From: Mycobacterium paraense
Lineage (GTDB): Bacteria; Actinomycetota; Actinomycetes; Mycobacteriales; Mycobacteriaceae
Length of the DNA: 64,000 bases
Direction of reading: 5' to 3'
Assembly: GCF_002101815.1 (NCBI RefSeq)
Contig: NZ_LQPM01000002.1
Coordinates: 58,561-122,560 of the forward strand
Part shown: positions 29,035 to 39,157 of the stretch, piece after piece
Layout of the letters: the number at the start of each line of letters is the position of its first letter
Position numbering within the stretch: the first letter of the stretch is position 1
The notes under the pieces: model-generated
The model's database searches: none
Told to the model about the DNA's origin: nothing
What the model saw: the letters and a program-made list of their open reading frames with translations, nothing else
Program-made: the position numbers and the translations under genes

Positions 29035-29994
29035 TTAAGCGAGCCGGCGCGCGAACGGCCCGACCCGCGCGATGAAGTCCTCGAAGAACGCGGCGGGGTT
29101 CACGTCAACGCCGATCAGCGCGTTGGCCTTTCGATCGCCCGACCAATCGGGCGTCGTCACACCCCGGGCCGGGGTGTCGGCCAGCTCGATGTCCACGGTC
29201 GCGGCCCGGGTGGTGATCAGGCGCGGGTCCAGCGCCGTCGCGGCGGCCAGCGGGTCGTGCATGAACGCGACGTAGCCGTGCCCGCGGGCCTCGTGGGACT
29301 CGAAGTAGAACCGCATCGCGTCCTCGATCACCGGGATCAGCGGCGACGGGCCCGCCACAGAGGCCTCCGCCGCCAGCCGGGCCAGGATGTCCGGTGTCAT
29401 CGCGACGCGCCGGGTCAGGTCCAGGCCGCAGACGATCGGAAGTTGTTGCTGCCCGGCCCAGCCGGCGAAGACCTCGGCGGCGGCCTCGGGGTCCACCCGG
29501 ATGTTCCATTCGGCCATCGGGTTCGCGTCACCGCCGAAGGCGCCGCCCATGATCACCAGCCGCCGCAGCATCCTCGGCAGCGCGGGCTCGGCGCGCAACG
29601 CCAGCGCCAGGTTGGTCAGCGGGCCGGTGACCAGCCCGACCAGCTCGCCGGGATGGGCGCGCGCCGCGCCCACCCACGCCGCGGTGGCGTCGTGGCCGGC
29701 GAGCCGGCGGTCGGTGCGGGGAAGCGCGGCGTAGCCCATACCCGTGGGGCCGTGGAACTTCGAGTGATGGGGCCAGTGGCCGCACAGCGGCTCGTCGGCG
29801 CCCTTCGACACGGGAATGGCTGGGGCGCGGCACAATTCGAGCAGGCCGAGGTTGTTGGCGCAGACCCGCTCGACGTGGATGTTCCCGCCGGTCGAGGCGA
29901 TGCCCACCACCTCGGCGTCGGCGCTGGCCAGCAGGTAGATCAACGCCATCGCGTCGTCGATGCCGGTGTCGACGTCGACGAAAAGGCGGTTCAC
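29035..29994 (-). CDS. iunH: Inosine-uridine preferring nucleoside hydrolase
   Basis: IunH splits nucleosides into ribose and base for purine/pyrimidine salvage. The 319-residue protein has the calcium-binding signature VDVDTGIDDA at residues 6-15, the ribose loop GPLTNLALAL, a central VIMGGAFGG and the late AFMHDPLAAATALDP with a conserved Asp. GTG start at 29994, ten bases after the upstream 2OG-Fe oxygenase stop. Position agrees with Rv3393. Its nearness to guaA is not functional coupling since strands differ. Confidence 0.92.
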   Translation of the reverse strand: MNRLFVDVDTGIDDAMALIYLLASADAEVVGIASTGGNIHVERVCANNLGLLELCRAPAIPVSKGADEPLCGHWPHHSKFHGPTGMGYAALPRTDRRLAGHDATAAWVGAARAHPGELVGLVTGPLTNLALALRAEPALPRMLRRLVIMGGAFGGDANPMAEWNIRVDPEAAAEVFAGWAGQQQLPIVCGLDLTRRVAMTPDILARLAAEASVAGPSPLIPVIEDAMRFYFESHEARGHGYVAFMHDPLAAATALDPRLITTRAATVDIELADTPARGVTTPDWSGDRKANALIGVDVNPAAFFEDFIARVGPFARRLA

Positions 29995-30004
29995 CGCGGT
30001 GATT

Positions 30005-30745
30005 TTACGGCCAGGCCGACGCGAAGGTGATCACCAGGACGTCGCGCTGCGCCGGCCCGGACGCGTCGATCGGCCGGATCGGCGAGACCCCGTGCAGGGT
30101 GCGGCGGTCGTCGCCCAGCATCAGCGTTCCCGGCTCCGCCAGCGTCGTCGCCAGCAGTCGGCGGCCGGCCAGGTCGCACACCGTGCTCTCGCCGCCGATC
30201 GCGTTGCGCCGCCCGATCAGCAGCGAGCTGACCAGGGTGACACCGTCGCGGTGCAGGCCCTCGGGCGTGGGGTGGCCGTAGTCGTCCCCGCAGCATCGGA
30301 TGCGGAACGGGTGCACCTTGACGTTCCAGTCGGCCACGTCGCCGTCGAGGGCCACGGCCACGCGGGCCAGCAACGCGATCACCTTGTGCAGCAACGGGTC
30401 CGCGGCGAACGCGTCGGTGAGCGGCTCGAAGTCGCGGTCCTTGCCGACGTAGAGCGGGTTGGAGTCCTCCGGTTGCACGAACGCCAGCCTGGGCAGCGGG
30501 CGCAGCACCCCGTCGCGAAACGAGTACTGGCCGTATCGGCGCAGCCGCTGCACCCCCAGCTCCGCGGCATAGGGGTCCGGCGCCAGGCGTCGCCAATGGC
30601 GCGCGAACCGGGTCCATTCTTCGCGACCCACGCCGAGGCTGCGGGTCAGGTCGAGCGAGGGCAGTACCGCGAACCCCGTCGTCGTGACGAGCCGGGCCGC
30701 GGCGGCCACCGGGTCGGCGTCCGTCCACTTTTCGCGCAGGACCAT
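30005..30745 (-). CDS. 2-oxoglutarate-Fe(II) dioxygenase family protein (2OG-Fe_Oxy_2, isoleucine-dioxygenase-like)
   Basis: The 246-residue protein has an iron-binding HRDG (LHRDGVTLVSSL) and a distal His in RRTLHGVSPI with a downstream Arg (IRP), in the order expected for the PF10014 family that hydroxylates free amino acids such as L-isoleucine. ATG 30745 chosen; a TTG at 30763 is a weaker alternative. It lies between acrA1 and iunH on the same strand with 10-40-base gaps. In H37Rv this interval holds the cyclopropane synthase gene cmaA1 on the other strand, so this gene marks a local replacement. Substrate unknown. Confidence 0.8.
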   Translation of the reverse strand: MVLREKWTDADPVAAAARLVTTTGFAVLPSLDLTRSLGVGREEWTRFARHWRRLAPDPYAAELGVQRLRRYGQYSFRDGVLRPLPRLAFVQPEDSNPLYVGKDRDFEPLTDAFAADPLLHKVIALLARVAVALDGDVADWNVKVHPFRIRCCGDDYGHPTPEGLHRDGVTLVSSLLIGRRNAIGGESTVCDLAGRRLLATTLAEPGTLMLGDDRRTLHGVSPIRPIDASGPAQRDVLVITFASAWP

Positions 30746-30785
30746 CGCGCCGGGATACCGCAATCCGGCGCCGACGAAACCCGGT

Positions 30786-32783
30786 TTACCAGTGCACTCC
30801 GGGCACCAGCCGGACGAGTCGCTTGACCGGTCGCGGTGTGCGGATTCCGCCCGCGACGGCGGGGGCCGGGCGCTTGGGCTTGCGCTGCGGCGGCGGCGTC
30901 GTCTCGGTGGGCAGCCCGCGCGCCGCGGCGGAATCGGGGTAGCCCAGGTAGAGCTGGTGCAGGATGCGCCGCGACGTCCGCGGCGCGAAGTAGTTGCCGA
31001 CCTCGGCGAGCGTGCCCAGCGGGGTGTCGATGCGCGCCGGTTTCTCGACGAGGCCGCGCACCACCATCGCCGCCGCGCGCTCGGGGCTGATGGCCGGCAC
31101 CGGGTTGAGCCGGTGCGACGGTGCGATCATCGGCGTGCGGACCAGCGGCATGTGGATGTTGGTGAACGTGATGTGGTCCGACAGTGTCTCCGACCCGACC
31201 ACGTCGGCGAACGCGTCCAGGGCCGCCTTGGTGGGCAGGTAGGAGCTGTACTTTGGGTTGCGGGCCTGCACGCCGGCGCTGGAGACGTTGACCACGTGGC
31301 CGAACCGGCGCTCGCGCCAGTGCGGCAGCAGCGCCAGCACCATCCGGACCGCGCCGAAGTAGTTGACCGCCATCACCCGTTCGTAGTCGTGCAGCCGGTC
31401 GGTCGAGTTGACCACCGAGCGCCGGATCGAGCGGCCGGCGTTGTTCACCAGGTAGTCGACGTGGTCGAAGCGGCCCAGGATGTCCTTGACGGTGTGCTCC
31501 ACCGACGTCGAGTCGGTGACGTCGCAGGTGAACGCGTGCGCCTGGCCGCCGCCCGCGCGGATCTCGGCGACCAGCGCGTCCAGCGCGTCGGCGTTGCGGG
31601 CCAGCGCGAACACCGTCGCACCCCGCTGCGCGACGGCGATCGCCGAGGCCCGGCCGATCCCGCTGGACGCCCCGGTGATGATCACGTGCCGGCCCTGTAG
31701 CGGTCCCTTCGGGTCGTCGCGGCGCGCGCGGTCGGGATCGAGGTGCTCGGCCCAGTACCGCCACAGCTCGGGCGCGTAGCTCGCGAAGTCAGGTACTTCG
31801 ATGCCGGTGCCGCGCAACGCCTTTCGCGTCTCATCGCTGATGAACGTGGGCTTGAAATCGACGACCTCGAAAATCTCGGCGGGAATCCCGAGCTGGGTGG
31901 CCGCCATGTTGCGCACCACCCGGGCGCGCCCGCGCACCTTGAGCACCGGCGCCGCCACCGAGCGGGGCAGCGACCCGCGCAGCGGCGGCAAGCCGGCCGC
32001 CTTGGCGACGCCGCGGTAAATGCCCCGCAGCCCGATGGTTTTGGGGGAGGTGAGGTGGAACGTCCGCCCGTCGTAACCGTCGGCGTGCATGAGTTCGACG
32101 AGCGCGTCGACGACGTAGTCGACCGGGACGATGTTGGTGCGCCCGGTGTCGGGCAGCAGGATGGGCGTGAGCGACGGCAGCGCCGCCAGCTTGGCCAGCA
32201 CGCCGAAGAAGTAGTACGGCCCGTCGACCTTGTCCATCTCCCCGGTGACCGAATCGCCCACCACGACCGCGGGCCGGTAGACGCGGTAGCGCAGCCCGGG
32301 GGTCGAGCGCACCAGCGCCTCCGCCTCGAACTTCGTCTGGTGATACGGGGTCGGCAGCCGCTGGCCGACGTCGAAGTCGTCCTCGGTGTACTCGCCGGGA
32401 AAGTCGCCGGCCACCGCGATCGACGACACGTGGTGCAGCGTGGCATCGAGCCGGCGGGCCAGCCCGATGACCGCCCCGGTCCCCTCGACGTTGACGGCCC
32501 ACTGCTCGGGCTCGCCGGCGGTGACGTCGTAGATCGCCGCGCAATGCACGAGGTGATCGACCCGGCCCAGCTCGGCCAGGGTCTCGTCGGTCAGCCCGAG
32601 TTCGGGGAGCTCGCCGACCAGGGGCTTCGCCCGGTCACCCCAGTCGGCGGCGAGGCGTTCGAAGCGCCCCAGCGATCCCCGCCGCACCACCACCCACACC
32701 TGCGCGTCCGGCCGCGTTTCCAGCAGACGGGACACGACGCGACGCCCGATAAACCCGGTACCGCCGGTAACGACATACCGCAT
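30786..32783 (-). CDS. acrA1: Two-domain fatty acyl-CoA reductase AcrA1-like
   Basis: The 665-residue protein joins two Rossmann reductases. Residues 1-355 are an extended SDR of the acyl-CoA reductase type (GGTGFIGRRV at 7-16; YHQTK active site). Residues 365-600 are a classical SDR (ITGASSGIGRA, NNAG, Ser in VNVSSAG, YLPTK). Layout matches Rv3391 AcrA1, linked to conversion of acyl-CoA to aldehyde/alcohol and to wax ester formation. A basic Pro-rich tail (PPPQRKPKRPAP) follows. lpqD lies 16 bases upstream on the same strand. A wax-ester synthase gene is 8 kb away. Confidence 0.93.
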   Translation of the reverse strand: MRYVVTGGTGFIGRRVVSRLLETRPDAQVWVVVRRGSLGRFERLAADWGDRAKPLVGELPELGLTDETLAELGRVDHLVHCAAIYDVTAGEPEQWAVNVEGTGAVIGLARRLDATLHHVSSIAVAGDFPGEYTEDDFDVGQRLPTPYHQTKFEAEALVRSTPGLRYRVYRPAVVVGDSVTGEMDKVDGPYYFFGVLAKLAALPSLTPILLPDTGRTNIVPVDYVVDALVELMHADGYDGRTFHLTSPKTIGLRGIYRGVAKAAGLPPLRGSLPRSVAAPVLKVRGRARVVRNMAATQLGIPAEIFEVVDFKPTFISDETRKALRGTGIEVPDFASYAPELWRYWAEHLDPDRARRDDPKGPLQGRHVIITGASSGIGRASAIAVAQRGATVFALARNADALDALVAEIRAGGGQAHAFTCDVTDSTSVEHTVKDILGRFDHVDYLVNNAGRSIRRSVVNSTDRLHDYERVMAVNYFGAVRMVLALLPHWRERRFGHVVNVSSAGVQARNPKYSSYLPTKAALDAFADVVGSETLSDHITFTNIHMPLVRTPMIAPSHRLNPVPAISPERAAAMVVRGLVEKPARIDTPLGTLAEVGNYFAPRTSRRILHQLYLGYPDSAAARGLPTETTPPPQRKPKRPAPAVAGGIRTPRPVKRLVRLVPGVHW

Positions 32784-32799
32784 GCGGACATGCTAGCCC

Positions 32800-33504
32800 T
32801 CAACCGCTGAAGTCGCGGATGCCGTCCCATTCCTGCAGCGTCCAGCCCGTCATCGGGTTGCCGGTGATCACCACGCGGCCCGTGTTGGGCAACGGATGGG
32901 TGGTGCGGAGGCTGTCCTTGGCGTTCTTCACGTTCATCAGCACCCAGTACTCGATGGAGTACAGGTGCGCGAACACCACCGGGTTGTTGTGGCCGCTGTC
33001 GTAGACCTTCTGGACGGCGGCGGTGAACCGGTCGTTGAACTCCTTGCCGGAAATCGACCCGGGGATGCTGTTCTGCACGTCGCCGTTGAGCCAGTCGGCC
33101 GGCGCCAGCAGGTAGGTCGTGGGATCCATCGAGATCGGCTTGCCCTCGAACCAGCCGGCCCCGATCTCCTGGATGCCCTCCAGCACCTGAACCTGCTTGT
33201 GCAACTCGGCCGCCAGCGGCTCGGCGGTCTGCTGCGCGCGCGTCATCGTCGAGGCGTAGACGGCGTCGTACTTGTTGTGCGCGAGCTGGTGGGCGATCTG
33301 TTCGGCCTGCTCCTTGCCCTGCGGGCTGAGACCCGGGCCCGGCACCGAGGTGTCGATGAGCCCGCTGGCGTTGGCCTCCGACTGCGCGTGCCGGATGAAC
33401 GTCAGCGTGATGCTGCGCGGCTGCGGTGCGCCGCCGCACGCACCCACGACGACCGCCGCGACGAGCACTGCTATGGCCTTTGCGATCACGCTCCCCTTGC
33501 GCAT
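32800..33504 (-). CDS. lpqD: Lipoprotein LpqD, histidine phosphatase family
   Basis: The 234-residue protein has a lipoprotein signal peptide with lipobox VVGAC (Cys at about residue 23), then a histidine phosphatase fold with RHAQSEAN (phospho-acceptor His), SxxxRAQQTA and the distal HLYSIEY His. The usual RHG is replaced by RHA. It would be anchored at the outer face of the plasma membrane. Same arrangement as Rv3390. It opens the minus-strand run lpqD-acrA1-oxygenase-iunH-lactate-oxygenase and is divergent from htdY. Confidence 0.92.
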   Translation of the reverse strand: MRKGSVIAKAIAVLVAAVVVGACGGAPQPRSITLTFIRHAQSEANASGLIDTSVPGPGLSPQGKEQAEQIAHQLAHNKYDAVYASTMTRAQQTAEPLAAELHKQVQVLEGIQEIGAGWFEGKPISMDPTTYLLAPADWLNGDVQNSIPGSISGKEFNDRFTAAVQKVYDSGHNNPVVFAHLYSIEYWVLMNVKNAKDSLRTTHPLPNTGRVVITGNPMTGWTLQEWDGIRDFSG

Positions 33505-33608
33505 GTCGATAGCCTGCCCTGCCGAGGGTGCCGGGGGGAAGGGTTTGCGATGGTCTGAAATGCTTCAGTAGCGAAAAGGCGCGATTCCACGGTCGAAAGG
33601 AGACCGGT

Positions 33609-34481
33609 ATGGCCATTGACCCGAGTGCCGTCGGCGCGGTGAGCGATCCGATGCTGTTCGAATGGACCGACAAGGACACGATGCTCTACGCGCTCGGCGT
33701 GGGCTGCGGCATCGACGATCTGTCCTTCACGACCGAGAACAGCCACGAGATCGCCCAGCAGGTGCTGCCCACCTACGCGGTGATCTGCTCTCCGGCCTTC
33801 GGGGCGGCCGCCAAGATCGGAACGTTCAACTGGGCCATGCTCTTACACGGCTCGCAGGGCGTCCGGTTGCATGCACCGCTGCCCGCTGCCGGAAAGCTGT
33901 CCGTGGTCTCCGAGGTCACCGACATCCAGGACAAGGGTGAGGGCAAGAACGCGGTCGTGATGCTGCGCGGCCGCGGCACCGACCCGGATTCGGGCAAGCT
34001 GGTCGCCGAGACGTCGACGACCTTCGTCGTCCGGGGCGCCGGCGGGTTCGGGGGAGCGCCGGGTCAGCGTCCCGTCGCGCCGGAGATCCCGGACCGCGAG
34101 CCGGACGCCCGGATTCCGCTGCCCACCCGCGAGGACCAGGCGCTGATCTATCGGCTGTCCGGCGACCGCAACCCGCTGCACAGCGACCCGTGGTTCGCCC
34201 GCGAGCTGGCCGGCTTCCCCAAGCCGATCCTGCACGGGCTGTGCAGCTACGGCGTGGCGGGGCGCGCGCTGGTCGCCGAGCTGGGCAAGGGTGTGGCGGC
34301 CAACGTCACGTCGATCGACGCGCGTTTCAGCTCGCCGGTGTTCCCCGGCGAGACGCTGACCACGCTGATCTGGCGGACGGAGCCCGGCAAGGCCGTGTTC
34401 CGCACCGAGGCGTCGGGCGCCGAGGGGGCCGACGCCCGGGTGGTGCTCGACGACGGCGCCGCGGAGTACACGGAAGGCTAA
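33609..34481 (+). CDS. htdY: (R)-3-hydroxyacyl dehydratase HtdY, double-hotdog MaoC type
   Basis: A 290-residue double-hotdog protein identical in length to Rv3389c HtdY, which dehydrates 3-hydroxyacyl thioesters and can serve fatty acid or mycolate metabolism. The hydratase-2 motif is YRLSGDRNPLHSDPWFA with catalytic Asp/His, followed by GFPKPILHGLCSYG. ATG 33609 has AAAGGAG six bases upstream. Divergent from lpqD (104 bases) and convergent with the PE_PGRS gene. Confidence 0.94.
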   Translation: MAIDPSAVGAVSDPMLFEWTDKDTMLYALGVGCGIDDLSFTTENSHEIAQQVLPTYAVICSPAFGAAAKIGTFNWAMLLHGSQGVRLHAPLPAAGKLSVVSEVTDIQDKGEGKNAVVMLRGRGTDPDSGKLVAETSTTFVVRGAGGFGGAPGQRPVAPEIPDREPDARIPLPTREDQALIYRLSGDRNPLHSDPWFARELAGFPKPILHGLCSYGVAGRALVAELGKGVAANVTSIDARFSSPVFPGETLTTLIWRTEPGKAVFRTEASGAEGADARVVLDDGAAEYTEG

Positions 34482-34506
34482 GCGCCGCAACGGCTCTCGC
34501 GCGGCA

Positions 34507-37500
34507 TCAGCCGTTATTGCCGTTGTTTCCGTTGCTGCCGTTGGTGCCGCCGGGAGCGGTGCCCTGACCGCCGGTGCCGCCCTGCCCGCCGTGGCCGCTT
34601 GGCGCGAGGACGCCGACCCCGCCGTCGCCGCCGTCGCCGCCGTTTCCGCCGCCGCCGCCCGCGGTGCCGTTGCCGCCGGTGCCGCCCGTGCCGCCGGTGC
34701 CTCCGTTCCCGCCGGCGCCCCCGGAGCCGCCGCCGTCGCCGCCGAGGCCGCCGTGACCGCCCTGGCCGCCCGTGCCGCCGGTGAAGCCGGTGTCGCCGAC
34801 GCCACCGGTGCCACCGGCGCCGGCGTTGCCGCCCTGGCCGCCGCCGCCGGCGCTGGCAGTGATGTCCCCGCCGGTGCCGGCCGAGCCACCCATGCCGCCG
34901 CCGCCGCCATCGCCGCCCAGGCCGCCCTGGCCGCCGTCGTTGCCGTTGCCGTCGCCGCCGGTGCCGCCCTGGCCGCCGGTCCCGCCGGTGCCGCCCGTGC
35001 CGCCGGCGCCGTCGATGCCGCCAGCGCCGGAGTTGCCGCCCTGGCCGCCCGTGCCGCCGGTCGCGCCGTTGCCGCCGGTGTCGCCGAAGCTGCCGGGGTT
35101 GCCCGGGCTGCCATTGGTTCCGGCGGAACCCTGGAGACCGTTTCCGCCGTCGCCGCCCTGCCCGCCCTGACCGCCGGTGCCGTAGGTGCCGACGGTGCCG
35201 GCGTGGGTACCGCCGCTGCCGGAGCCGCCGCCCTGGCCGGCGCTACCGCCGGTGCCGCCGACGCCGCCGGTGGTGGCGTCGTTGCTGCCGTCGTCGTTCC
35301 AGCCGGTGCCGCCCTGGCCGCCGATGCCGCCGGTGCCGCCCGTGCCGCCGGAACCGTTGGTGCCGCCCGTGCCGGAGTTGCCGCCTTGGCCGCCCTGGCC
35401 GCCGGCGCCGCCGGCGTCGCCCATGCCGCCGGTCTCACCGGGCCCGGTGGCCGCGGGGCCCTGCGCGCCGTTGCCGCCGGTGCCGCCGGTGCCGCCTTGC
35501 CCGCCGGTGCCGTAGGCGCCGGTGGTGCCGGGGTTGGTGCCGCCGGTGCCGGTGTCGCCGCCCTGTCCGGCATCACCGCCGGTGCCGCCGACGCCGCCGG
35601 CGGTGGCGAGGTCACCGACGCCGTCGTCGCTGAAGCCGTCGCCGCCCTGGCCGCCGGTGCCGCCGTTGCCGCCCTGACCGCCGGAGCCGTTGGTGCCGCC
35701 GGCGCCGGAGTTGCCGCCCTGGCCGCCCTGGCCGCCGGCCCCGCCGGTGTGGCCGATGCCGCCGTCCTGGCCCGGGGTGGTCGACGCCAGACCCTGCGAG
35801 CCGTCGCCACCCGTGCCGCCGGTCCCGCCCTGCCCGCCGGTGCCGTAGGCGCCCACCGTGCCGGCGTTGGTGCCGCCGGTGCCGGTGCCGCCGCCCTGGC
35901 CGGCGTCGCCGCCGGTGCCGCCGACGCCGCCCGCGGTGGCGCCGCCGCCGGGACCGCCGTTCTGGCCGATGCCGCCCTGGCCGCCGGTCCCACCGTTCCC
36001 GCCGGTGCCGCCCGAGCCGTTGGTGCCCCCGGTGCCGGAGTTGCCGCCCTGGCCGCCCTGGCCTCCGGCGCCGCCGGCGTGGCCCATGCCGCCGACCTGG
36101 CCGGGGCCGGGGGCGGCCGCGCCCTGGGCGCCGGTGCCGCCGGTGCCGCCGGTGCCGCCCTGCCCGCCGGTGCCATAGGCGCCGGTGCTGCCCGGGTTGG
36201 TGCCGCCGCTGCCGGCGCTGCCGCCCTGCCCGGCGTTGCCGCCGGTGCCGCCGACCCCGCCGGCGGTGGCGAGGTCACCGAGGCCGTCGTCGTCGAAGCC
36301 GGCGCCGCCCTGGCCGCCGGTGCCGCCGTTGCCGCCCGTGCCGCCGGAGCCGTTCGTCCCGCCGGCCCCGGAGTTGCCGCCCTGGCCGCCCTGGCCGCCG
36401 GCGGCCCCCGACAGCCCCATGCCGCCGTCCTGGCCGGGGGTGGTGGACGCGACCCCGTGCTCGCCGCTGCCGCCGGTTCCGCCCGTGCCGCCCTGACCGC
36501 CGTTGCCGTAGACGCCGGCGCTGCCACCGGTGCCGCCGGTGCCCGCGGCCCCGCCGGCGCCGGCGTCGCCGCCCGTCCCGCCGGTGCCCCCGGCGGAGGC
36601 GCCGCCGGCGGCGCTGCCGTTATAGCCGTTGCCGCCCTGGCCACCCTGGCCGCCGCTGCCACCGGTGCCGCCGGAGCCGTTGGCGCCGCCATTGCCGGCA
36701 CCGCCCTGGCCGCCCTGGCCGCCGGCCCCGCCGTCGCCGCCCTGGCCGGCGAACTGGGCCGGACTGTTGGCCGCGGTGCCCTGGGCCCCTGCCCCGCCCT
36801 TGCCGCCGCCCCCGCCGTTCCCGGCCGTGCCGCCGAAACCGGCCTTGCCGCCGTCGCCGCCGGTGCCGCCGTTGCCGCCGCCTATGCCGGCGGTGCCGCT
36901 GGCGGTCCCGCCGTTGCCGCCGGTGCCGCCGTTGCCGGCGACGCCGCCGGCGGCACTGGTGCCGGCGTGGCTGAGCAGCGCCCCGCCGGCCGCGCCGGCG
37001 CCACCGTCACCGGCGTTGCCGCCGCTTCCGGCGTTGCCGCCGTCGGTCGGGTTGAAGCCGTTGCCGTTGCCGCCGTTGCCGCCGCTGCCGCCGGCGCCGC
37101 CGGCCCCGCTGGCGCCGCCGTTGCCGCCGTTGCCGATCAGCATCCCGCCATGGCCGGCGACGCCCCCCGAACCGCCGTTGCCCCCGGTACCGCCGGAGCC
37201 CGCGGCCCCGGCGTTGCCGCCGGTGCCGCCGCTGCCGTTGCCGCCCGGTTGACCGTTGCCGCCGTTGCCCGCGTTGCCACCCCCGCCGGCGTTACCGCCG
37301 TTGCCGCCGGTGCCGCCGAGCAGCCCGGCGTTGCCGCCGGCGCCGCCGTTGCCGCCGGCGCCGCCGTTGCCGCCGTCGACGCCCCGCACGTTGCTCACCG
37401 ACTGGGCCGACGGGCCGGCCCCGCCCTGGCCGCCGGCGCCGCCGTTGCCCCACAGCGCGGCGCTGCCGCCGGCGCCGCCGTTGCCGCCGTTGCCCGGGGT

Positions 37501-39036
37501 GCTGTTGTTCGCGTTGCTGCCGGTGCCGATGGCCCCGCCGGCGCCGCCGGCCCCACCGGCCCCGGCATTGCCGATGCCGCGGGCGGCACCGCCGGCGCCG
37601 CCGTCGCCGCCGTTGCCGCCGACGACGCCGCCGTTGAAGATGCCGCCGGTGGTGTTGGCCCCGCCGGCCCCGCCGGCGCCGCCCGCACCGCCGTCGCCGT
37701 AGATGGAGCCGCCGGCCCCGCCGGCGCTGCCCTGGCCGCCGGCCCCGCCAATGCCCTTGCCGCCGTGCACAAATCCGCCGGCCCCGCCGGCCGCGCCCGC
37801 CCCGCCGCCGCCGACCAGCCCGGCGTTTCCGCTCGCCCCGGCGTTGCCACCGGCCCCGGCGTTGCCGGAGCCGGTGTTGTTCCCGCCGGCCCCGCCGGCA
37901 CCCGCGGCCCCGCCGTTGCCGGACAGCAGCGCCGCGGCCGCGCCCGCGCCTCCGCTGCCTCCGGCGCCCGCGGTGCCGGTGCCGTTGATCGACCCGCCGG
38001 CCCCGCCGGTGCCGCCGGCGCCCCCGGCGCTGTGCACCAGCCCGGCGGCCCCGCCGTTGCCGCCGGCGCCGCCGGTGCCGCCGGTGCCGTTGCTGCTGTT
38101 GAAGCCGCCCGTCCCGCCGGTGCCGCCGGCCCCGCCGTCGCCCTGGAGCAGCCCGGCGGCCCCGCCGGCGCCGCCCGCGCCGCCGTTGCTCGCGGCCGAG
38201 CCGGTGTCGGAGTCCTCGCCGCCGATTCCGCCCGTGCCGCCGGCCCCGCCGGTCCCGAGCAGGCCGGCGTGGCCGCCGCTGCCGCCCGCGCCGCCGAGCG
38301 ACGAGGTGAAACTGTTCTTGCCCGCCCCGCCGTTGCCGCCGGCGCCGCCGGGCCCGGCGTCGCCGGACAGGTAGCTATTGCCGCCGGCGCCGCCGGCCCC
38401 ACCGAGGCCGCCGGCGGCGTCCCCGTGCTGGCCGTCGGCCCCGCCGTTGCCGCCCGATCCGCCGCGCCGGCGCCGCCGGCGCCGCCGGCCCGCCACGCCC
38501 GTGCCGCCGTTGCCGCCGAACCCGCCGTTGCCGAACAATCCCGCCGAGCCGCCGTTACCACCGGCCAGGCCGGAGTTGGCCGGCTGGGAGTAGCCGTTGC
38601 CGCCGTTGCCGAAGAGGATGCCGCCGTTGCCGCCGTTCGGGTTGGCCGCAGTTCCGTTGGCGCCGTTGCCGATCAGCGGGCGTCCAAGCAGGAGGTCGGT
38701 GGGCGCGTTGACCAGGTTGAGCACGTCCTGTTCGACGGTCTGCAGGGGCGAGGCGTTGGCGGCCTCGGCGCCGGCGTACGCGAGGCCCGCGCCGCCGAGG
38801 GCCTGCACGAACTGCTCGTGGAAGGCCGACACCTGCGCGCCCAGCACCTGATACGCCTGGCCGTACTCGCCGAACAGCGCCGAGATCGCCGCCGACACCT
38901 CGTCGGCGGCGGCCGCCTGGAGCTGAGCGGTCGGCCCCGCCGCCGCCGCGTTGGCGGCGGCGATCGCCGACCTGATCCCGGCTAGATCCGTAGCCGCTGA
39001 CGCCACCACGTCGGGCGACGCGAGCACAAAAGACAT
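34507..39036 (-). CDS. PE_PGRS family protein (PE_PGRS52 position)
   Basis: The 1509-residue product has an intact PE domain (residues 1-95: [35 protein letters not shown]), a [11 protein letters not shown] linker at about 118-130, and about 1370 residues of Gly-Gly-Ala/Gly-Gly-Asn repeats. PE domains target the cell surface through ESX-5, and PGRS domains form polyglycine-II sandwiches. GGGAGG precedes ATG 39036 by six bases. Internally there are four ~110-residue tandem repeats (35181-36510) and an Arg8 tract at residues 184-191. The site is the same as Rv3388, but the following genes of H37Rv up to otsB2 are absent. Function unknown. Confidence 0.95.
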   Translation of the reverse strand: MSFVLASPDVVASAATDLAGIRSAIAAANAAAAGPTAQLQAAAADEVSAAISALFGEYGQAYQVLGAQVSAFHEQFVQALGGAGLAYAGAEAANASPLQTVEQDVLNLVNAPTDLLLGRPLIGNGANGTAANPNGGNGGILFGNGGNGYSQPANSGLAGGNGGSAGLFGNGGFGGNGGTGVAGRRRRRRRRGGSGGNGGADGQHGDAAGGLGGAGGAGGNSYLSGDAGPGGAGGNGGAGKNSFTSSLGGAGGSGGHAGLLGTGGAGGTGGIGGEDSDTGSAASNGGAGGAGGAAGLLQGDGGAGGTGGTGGFNSSNGTGGTGGAGGNGGAAGLVHSAGGAGGTGGAGGSINGTGTAGAGGSGGAGAAAALLSGNGGAAGAGGAGGNNTGSGNAGAGGNAGASGNAGLVGGGGAGAAGGAGGFVHGGKGIGGAGGQGSAGGAGGSIYGDGGAGGAGGAGGANTTGGIFNGGVVGGNGGDGGAGGAARGIGNAGAGGAGGAGGAIGTGSNANNSTPGNGGNGGAGGSAALWGNGGAGGQGGAGPSAQSVSNVRGVDGGNGGAGGNGGAGGNAGLLGGTGGNGGNAGGGGNAGNGGNGQPGGNGSGGTGGNAGAAGSGGTGGNGGSGGVAGHGGMLIGNGGNGGASGAGGAGGSGGNGGNGNGFNPTDGGNAGSGGNAGDGGAGAAGGALLSHAGTSAAGGVAGNGGTGGNGGTASGTAGIGGGNGGTGGDGGKAGFGGTAGNGGGGGKGGAGAQGTAANSPAQFAGQGGDGGAGGQGGQGGAGNGGANGSGGTGGSGGQGGQGGNGYNGSAAGGASAGGTGGTGGDAGAGGAAGTGGTGGSAGVYGNGGQGGTGGTGGSGEHGVASTTPGQDGGMGLSGAAGGQGGQGGNSGAGGTNGSGGTGGNGGTGGQGGAGFDDDGLGDLATAGGVGGTGGNAGQGGSAGSGGTNPGSTGAYGTGGQGGTGGTGGTGAQGAAAPGPGQVGGMGHAGGAGGQGGQGGNSGTGGTNGSGGTGGNGGTGGQGGIGQNGGPGGGATAGGVGGTGGDAGQGGGTGTGGTNAGTVGAYGTGGQGGTGGTGGDGSQGLASTTPGQDGGIGHTGGAGGQGGQGGNSGAGGTNGSGGQGGNGGTGGQGGDGFSDDGVGDLATAGGVGGTGGDAGQGGDTGTGGTNPGTTGAYGTGGQGGTGGTGGNGAQGPAATGPGETGGMGDAGGAGGQGGQGGNSGTGGTNGSGGTGGTGGIGGQGGTGWNDDGSNDATTGGVGGTGGSAGQGGGSGSGGTHAGTVGTYGTGGQGGQGGDGGNGLQGSAGTNGSPGNPGSFGDTGGNGATGGTGGQGGNSGAGGIDGAGGTGGTGGTGGQGGTGGDGNGNDGGQGGLGGDGGGGGMGGSAGTGGDITASAGGGGQGGNAGAGGTGGVGDTGFTGGTGGQGGHGGLGGDGGGSGGAGGNGGTGGTGGTGGNGTAGGGGGNGGDGGDGGVGVLAPSGHGGQGGTGGQGTAPGGTNGSNGNNGNNG
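35181..36510 (-). repeat. Four tandem 330/333-bp repeats inside the PE_PGRS gene
   Basis: [18 protein letters not shown] landmark recurs at 35181, 35511, 35844, 36174 and 36507 (spacings 330, 333, 330, 333). Each unit encodes about 110 residues, with the order [10 protein letters not shown]-x-x-[18 protein letters not shown], [13 protein letters not shown]. All spacings are multiples of three, so the frame is kept. Confidence 0.85.
38464..38487 (-). other. Arg8 tract from a local frame shift within the PGRS region
   Basis: Codons 184-191 of the PE_PGRS gene read eight consecutive Arg (CGG/CGC). Shifted by one base, the same stretch reads Gly/Ala repeats like its surroundings, so a compensated pair of small indels is the simplest explanation. 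Sequencing error is an alternative. Confidence 0.6.
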
Positions 39037-39157
39037 GTCTGACCTCCCAAGTCGGCGGCGACAGCTTAGCGTGGCTTCGTACCGGATGGCAGGGTTTCGC
39101 GGAGCTCACAGCCCACAGGCAGGGAACGCCAGCGATTCAATGGCCAACGGTCCCAAA

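Noticed and set aside
34591..38985. 1464-codon Ala/Val-rich open frame on the plus strand, opposite the PE_PGRS gene
   Set aside because: It is the antisense of Gly-Gly-x codons; the composition has no protein-like features and the minus-strand frame carries a genuine PE domain with ribosome binding site.
34507..39036. PGRS repeats considered as a CRISPR array
   Set aside because: The repeats are codon-periodic, protein-coding, without constant-length spacers, and no cas genes are near.
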